In this document: positions 59,326 to 64,000 of the stretch, one piece after another | Numbering within the stretch: the stretch's first letter is position 1 | Layout: each line of letters starts with the position of its first letter | Assembly: GCA_013076295.1 (NCBI GenBank) | Contig: RQOL01000466.1 | Span: 5,375,080 to 5,439,079 of the forward strand | DNA length: 64,000 bases | Direction: 5' to 3' | Source of the DNA: Sanderia malayensis | Taxonomy: Eukaryota > Cnidaria > Scyphozoa > Semaeostomeae > Pelagiidae | Notes under the pieces: generated by a model | The model's input: only the letters and a program-made list of their open reading frames with translations | Databases searched by the model: none | What the model was told of the DNA's origin: nothing | Translations under genes and position numbers: made by a program

Positions 59326-62300
59326 TTAACATTTCTCCGCAATAGCGCGCAACATCTCTTTGATACACATCACTACAGTCATACCTTGTTCTGTGTTACA
59401 TTTCCATCCATTAGGACAACAATGAATGTGATCATCGCAGCAAATTGCATCTTTTATTGGACAACAACTAAACGAGGACTTCTCTTTATCTTGACAGCAA
59501 GTAGTACCAGCAACACATAATGTTTTCTTATCTGGACATGTAATAAACTCACTACCATCTGTTTTCACTTCATTCTCTACTTTTGCAGCTGGAAAATGCT
59601 CAGTCGCTTTCAGCACCATGTCCCCTTTCATACAGAAACCTGAAGGAAATGAATGAAAATCATCATCATTCATAATTGCAATTCAGATCTTTAATGCTTA
59701 TTTCATAACACATGAAATCGAAAATAAGATTGTAACCGCAGTACATTAAAAATTGGTTTACTTACCACCACTGCAACTGTATCCATTAGGACAACAGTGC
59801 ACTCCATCGCTACAACAAACAGCTTCAGGTAAAGGACAGCATCCATAGCTTCCAGATGCAAGTTTACAACAAGTAGATCCAGATGGACACTGGCTCTTTC
59901 CATCTGGGCAGAGTTTGTTCTCAGATGTTGCCTCTTTCTTAACGGCTGCGACATGCTTAGTTGCTTTCAATGTAATGTCTCCCTTCACACAGAAACCTGA
60001 ACGAAATGAATAAAAATCATCATCATTCATAATTGCAATTCAGATCTTTGATGCTTATTTTATGACACATGAAGTCGAAAATAAGATTGTAACAACAGTA
60101 CATCAAAAATTGGTGTACTTACCACCACTGCAACTGTATCCATTAGGACAACAGTGCACTCCATCGCTACAGCAAACAGCTTCAGGTAAAGGACAGCATC
60201 CATAGCTTCCAGATGCAAGTTTACAACAAGTAGATCCAGATGGACACTGGCTCTTTCCATCTGGGCAGAGTTTGTTCTCAGATGTTGCCTCTTTCTTAAC
60301 GGCTGCGACATGCTTAGTTGCTTTCAATGTAATGTCTCCCTTCACACAGAAACCTGAACGAAATGAATAAAAATCATCATCATTCATAATTGCAATTCAG
60401 ATCTTTGATGCTTATTTTATGACACATGAAGTCGAAAATAAGATTGTAACAACAGTACATCAAAAATTGGTGTACTTACCACCACTGCAACTGTATCCAT
60501 TAGGACAACAGTGCACTCCATCGCTACAGCAAACAGCTTCAGGTAAAGGACAGCATCCATAGCTTCCAGATGCAAGTTTACAACAAGTAGATCCAGATGG
60601 ACACTGGCTCTTTCCATCTGGGCAGAGTTTGTTCTCAGATGTTGCCTCTTTCTTAACGGCTGCGACATGCTTAGTTGCTTTCAATGTAATGTCTCCCTTC
60701 ACACAGAAACCTGAACGAAATGAATAAAAATCATCATCATTCATAATTGCAATTCAGATCTTTGATGCTTATTTTATGACACATGAAGTCGAAAATAAGA
60801 TTGTAACAACAGTACATCAAAAATTGGTGTACTTACCACCACTGCAACTGTATCCATTAGGACAACAGTGCACTCCATCGCTACAGCAAACAGCTTCAGG
60901 TAAAGGACAGCATCCATAGCTTCCAGATGCAAGTTTACAACAAGTAGATCCAGATGGACACTGGCTCTTTCCATCTGGGCAGAGTTTGTTCTCAGATGTT
61001 GCCTCTTTCTTAACGGCTGCGACATGCTTAGTTGCTTTCAATGTAATGTCTCCCTTCACACAGAAACCTGAACGAAATGAATAAAAATCATCATCATTCA
61101 TAATTGCAATTCAGATCTTTGATGCTTATTTTATGACACATGAAGTCGAAAATAAGATTGTAACAACAGTACATCAAAAATTGGTGTACTTACCACCACT
61201 GCAACTGTATCCATTAGGACAACAGTGCACTCCATCGCTACAGCAAACAGCTTCAGGTAAAGGACAGCATCCATAGCTTCCAGATGCAAGTTTACAACAA
61301 GTAGATCCAGATGGACACTGGCTCTTTCCATCTGGGCAGAGTTTGTTCTCAGATGTTGCCTCTTTCTTAACGGCTGCGACATGCTTAGTTGCTTTCAATG
61401 TAATGTCTCCCTTCACACAGAAACCTGAACGAAATGAATAAAAATCATCATCATTCATAATTGCAATTCAGATCTTTGATGCTTATTTTATGACACATGA
61501 AGTCGAAAATAAGATTGTAACAACAGTACATCAAAAATTGGTGTACTTACCACCACTGCAACTGTATCCATTAGGACAACAGTGCACTCCATCGCTACAG
61601 CAAACAGCTTCAGGTAAAGGACAGCATCCATAGCTTCCAGATGCAAGTTTACAACAAGTAGATCCAGATGGACACTGGCTCTTTCCATCTGGGCAGAGTT
61701 TGTTCTCAGATGTTGCCTCTTTCTTAACGGCTGCGACATGCTTAGTTGCTTTCAATGTAATGTCTCCCTTCACACAGAAACCTGAAGGAAATGAATAAAA
61801 ATCATCATCATTCATAATTGCAATTCAGATCTTTGATGCTTATTTTATGACACATGAAGTCAAAAATAAGATTGTAACAACAGTACATCAAAAATTGGTG
61901 TACTTACCACCACTGCAACTGTATCCATTAGGACAACAGTGCACTCCATCGCTACAGCAAACAGCTTCAGGTAAAGGACAGCATCCATAGCTTCCAGATG
62001 CAAGTTTACAACAAGTAGATCCAGATGGACACTGGCTCTTTCCATCTGGGCAGAGTTTGTTCTCAGATATTGGTTTTGCTGCAATCTTCTCCAACATTAG
62101 TGTAACTGAGTTTCCTTTTTTACAATATCCTGAGCTAACTTCGCAAGTGGTTCCATGAGGACAACAATGCTTTCCATCGCTACAGCAAACAGCTTCAGAG
62201 TATGGACAGCATCCATAGCCTCCAGATGCAAGTTTACAACAAGTAGATCCAGATGGACATGAGCTCTTTCCATCTGGGCAGACTTTGTTCTCAGATACTT

Positions 62301-64000
62301 GCTTTCCTGTTATCTTCTTCAACATTGCTGTAAACCTATCTCCTTGTATACAGCGTCCTGAGCTTAGATCGCAAGTGGTTCCATGAGGACAACAGTGCAC
62401 TCCATCACTACAGCAAACAGCTTCAGAGTATGGACAACATCCATAGCCTCCAGATGCAAGTTTACAACAAGTAGATCCAGATGGACACTGGCTCTTTCCA
62501 TCTGGGCAGAGTTTGTTCTCAGATGTTGCCTCTTTCTTAACGGCTGCGACATGCTTAGTTGCTTTCAATGTAATGTCTCCCTTCACACAGAAACCTGAAG
62601 AAAATGAATAAAAATCATCATCATTTATAATTGCAATTCAGATCTTTGATGCTTATTTTATGACACATGAAGTCGAAAATAAGATTGTAACAACAGTACA
62701 TCAAAAATTGGTGTACTTACCACCACTGCAACTGTATCCATTAGGACAACAGTGCACTCCATCGCTACAGCAAACAGCTTCAGGTAAAGGACAGCATCCA
62801 TAGCTTCCAGATGCAAGTTTACAACAAGTAGATCCAGATGGACATGAGCTTTTTCCATCTGGGCAGACTTTGTTCTCAGATACTTGCTTTCCTGTTATCT
62901 TCTTCAACATTGCTGTAAACCTATCTCCTTGTATACAGCGTCCTGAGCTTAGATCGCAAGTGGTTCCATGAGGACAACAGTGCACTCCATCACTACAGCA
63001 AACAGCTTCAGAGTATGGACAACATCCATAGCCTCCAGATGCCAATTTACAACAAGTAGATCCAGATGGACACAAGCTCTTTCCATCTGGGCAGACTTTG
63101 TTCTCAGAAGTTGCCTCTTTCTTAACGGCTGCAACATGCTTAGTTGCTTTCAATGTAATGTCTCCCTTCACACAGAAACCTGAAGTAAATGAATAAAATC
63201 ATCATCATTCATAATTGCAATTCAGATCTTTGATGCTTATTTTATGACACATGAAATCGAAAAGAAGATTGTAACAACGGTACATTAAAAATTGGTGTAC
63301 TTACCACCACTGCAACTGTATCCATTAGGACAACAGTGCACTCCATCACTACAGCAAACAGCTTCAGGTAAAGGACAGCATCCATAGCTTCCAGATGCCA
63401 ATTTACAACAAGTAGATCCAGATGGACATGAGCTCTTTCCATCTGGGCAGACTTTGTTCTCAGATATTGGTTTTGCTGCAATCTTCTCCAACATTAGTGT
63501 AACCGAATTTCCTTTTTTACAATATCCTGAGCTAAGTTCACAAGTGGTTCCATGAGGACAACAATGCTTTCCATCGCTACAGCAAACAGCTTCAGAGTAT
63601 GGACAGCATCCATAGCCTCCAGATGCAAGTTTACAACAAGTAGATCCAGATGGACATGCACTTTTTGAATCTGGACAGACTTTGTTCTCAGATGTTGCCT
63701 CATTCTTGGCGGCTGGGACATGCTTAGTTGCTTTCAATGTAATGTCTCCCTTCATACAGAAACCTGAACGAAATGAATAAAAATCATCATCATTCATAAT
63801 TGCAATTCAGATCTTTGATGCTTATTTTATGACACATGAAGTCGAAAATAAGATTGAAACAACAGTACATCAAAAATTGGTGTACTTACCACCACTGCAA
63901 CTGTATCCATTAGGACAACAGTGGACTCCATCGCTACAGCAAACAGCTTCAGGTAAAGGACAGCATCCATAGCTTCCAGATGCAAGTTTACAACAAGTAG
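59326..64000 (-). CDS. GRN: Multi-granulin (progranulin-like) protein, 3' part
   Basis: The gene continues beyond the window at its 5' side. The minus-strand exons visible are 63891-64000 (partial), ~63306-63763, ~62722-63179, 61908-62590, then six 231-nt exons starting at 61551, 61194, 60837, 60480, 60123 and 59766, and the last exon ~59326-59640. They code at least 15 granulin modules (2 in each of two exons, 3 in the 61908 exon, one in the rest). Each has the paired-cysteine pattern, e.g. [20 protein letters not shown] then [20 protein letters not shown]. The last module is divergent ([20 protein letters not shown]). Linkers contain [19 protein letters not shown]. Granulins are secreted or lysosomal cysteine-rich proteins acting in growth and immune functions; here that is inference. 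The signal peptide would be upstream. Confidence 0.93.
59703..61908. repeat. 357-bp tandem array, one granulin exon plus intron per unit
   Basis: Exon starts at 59766, 60123, 60480, 60837, 61194, 61551 and 61908 are exactly 357 bp apart. Five units between about 60060 and 61844 look nearly identical base for base, intron included; the only difference I noticed is gaacg versus gaagg beside one acceptor. The 231-nt exon (77 codons) is bounded by phase-1 introns on both sides, so units can be gained or lost without a frameshift. The unit at 59703-60059 is slightly more diverged. Confidence 0.95.

Noticed and set aside
59703..63721. Repeated frames beginning [14 protein letters not shown]
   Set aside because: They are alternative-frame readings of the granulin exons, recurring only because the exon is duplicated.

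Overview
The window is animal nuclear DNA: AT-rich, with spliced genes (GT-AG introns mostly 80-700 bp), tight gene spacing and many small terminal-inverted-repeat elements. The proteins are clearly metazoan (EXD2, TEX10, HAT1, RAB18, SLC49A3, HSP10, HSP60, SHPRH, HPRT, SLC23, granulin). It also carries an alternative oxidase and a universal stress protein, genes missing from vertebrates and most insects but kept in sponges, cnidarians, tunicates and some other marine invertebrates. A marine invertebrate of that kind is the best guess; the phylum cannot be fixed from sequence alone.

Layout. 1-759: last exon of an EXD2-like gene (+). 2.0-6.2 kb: TEX10 (-), head-to-head with HAT1 (+, 6.35-10.18 kb) across 156 bp. 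10.47-12.60 kb: RAB18 (-). 13.17-15.81 kb: SLC49A3-like transporter (-). 16.8-17.7 kb HSP10 (-) and 18.1-20.9 kb HSP60 (+), divergent around a perfect three-unit heat-shock element. 22.8-23.6 kb: a bZIP factor (+). 24.17-30.17 kb: a complete 6,005-bp DNA transposon with perfect 48-bp ends, a TTA target duplication, a spliced ~1,139-aa DDE-like transposase and a divergent SAM-domain protein. 30.7-34.5 kb: alternative oxidase (-). 35.2-37.0 kb: universal stress protein (-). 37.7-50.0 kb: SHPRH (-), with an intron that holds a structurally intact but divergent U2-like snRNA and another that holds a tRNA-derived SINE broken by a MITE. 50.6-53.0 kb: HPRT (-), divergent from an SLC23 nucleobase/ascorbate transporter (+, 54.0-58.7 kb). 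59.3-64.0 kb: a multi-granulin gene (-) running off the window, with a near-identical 357-bp exon+intron tandem array.

How genes work together. HSP10 and HSP60 make one mitochondrial chaperonin and share a heat-shock promoter. HPRT (purine salvage) and the SLC23 transporter, whose signature motif has Glu as in nucleobase carriers, may form a salvage pair. AOX, USP and the chaperonins are all stress-related, but their proximity may be chance. Exon boundaries were read by eye from splice signals and conserved protein sequence; those given as ranges or 'about' are approximate.
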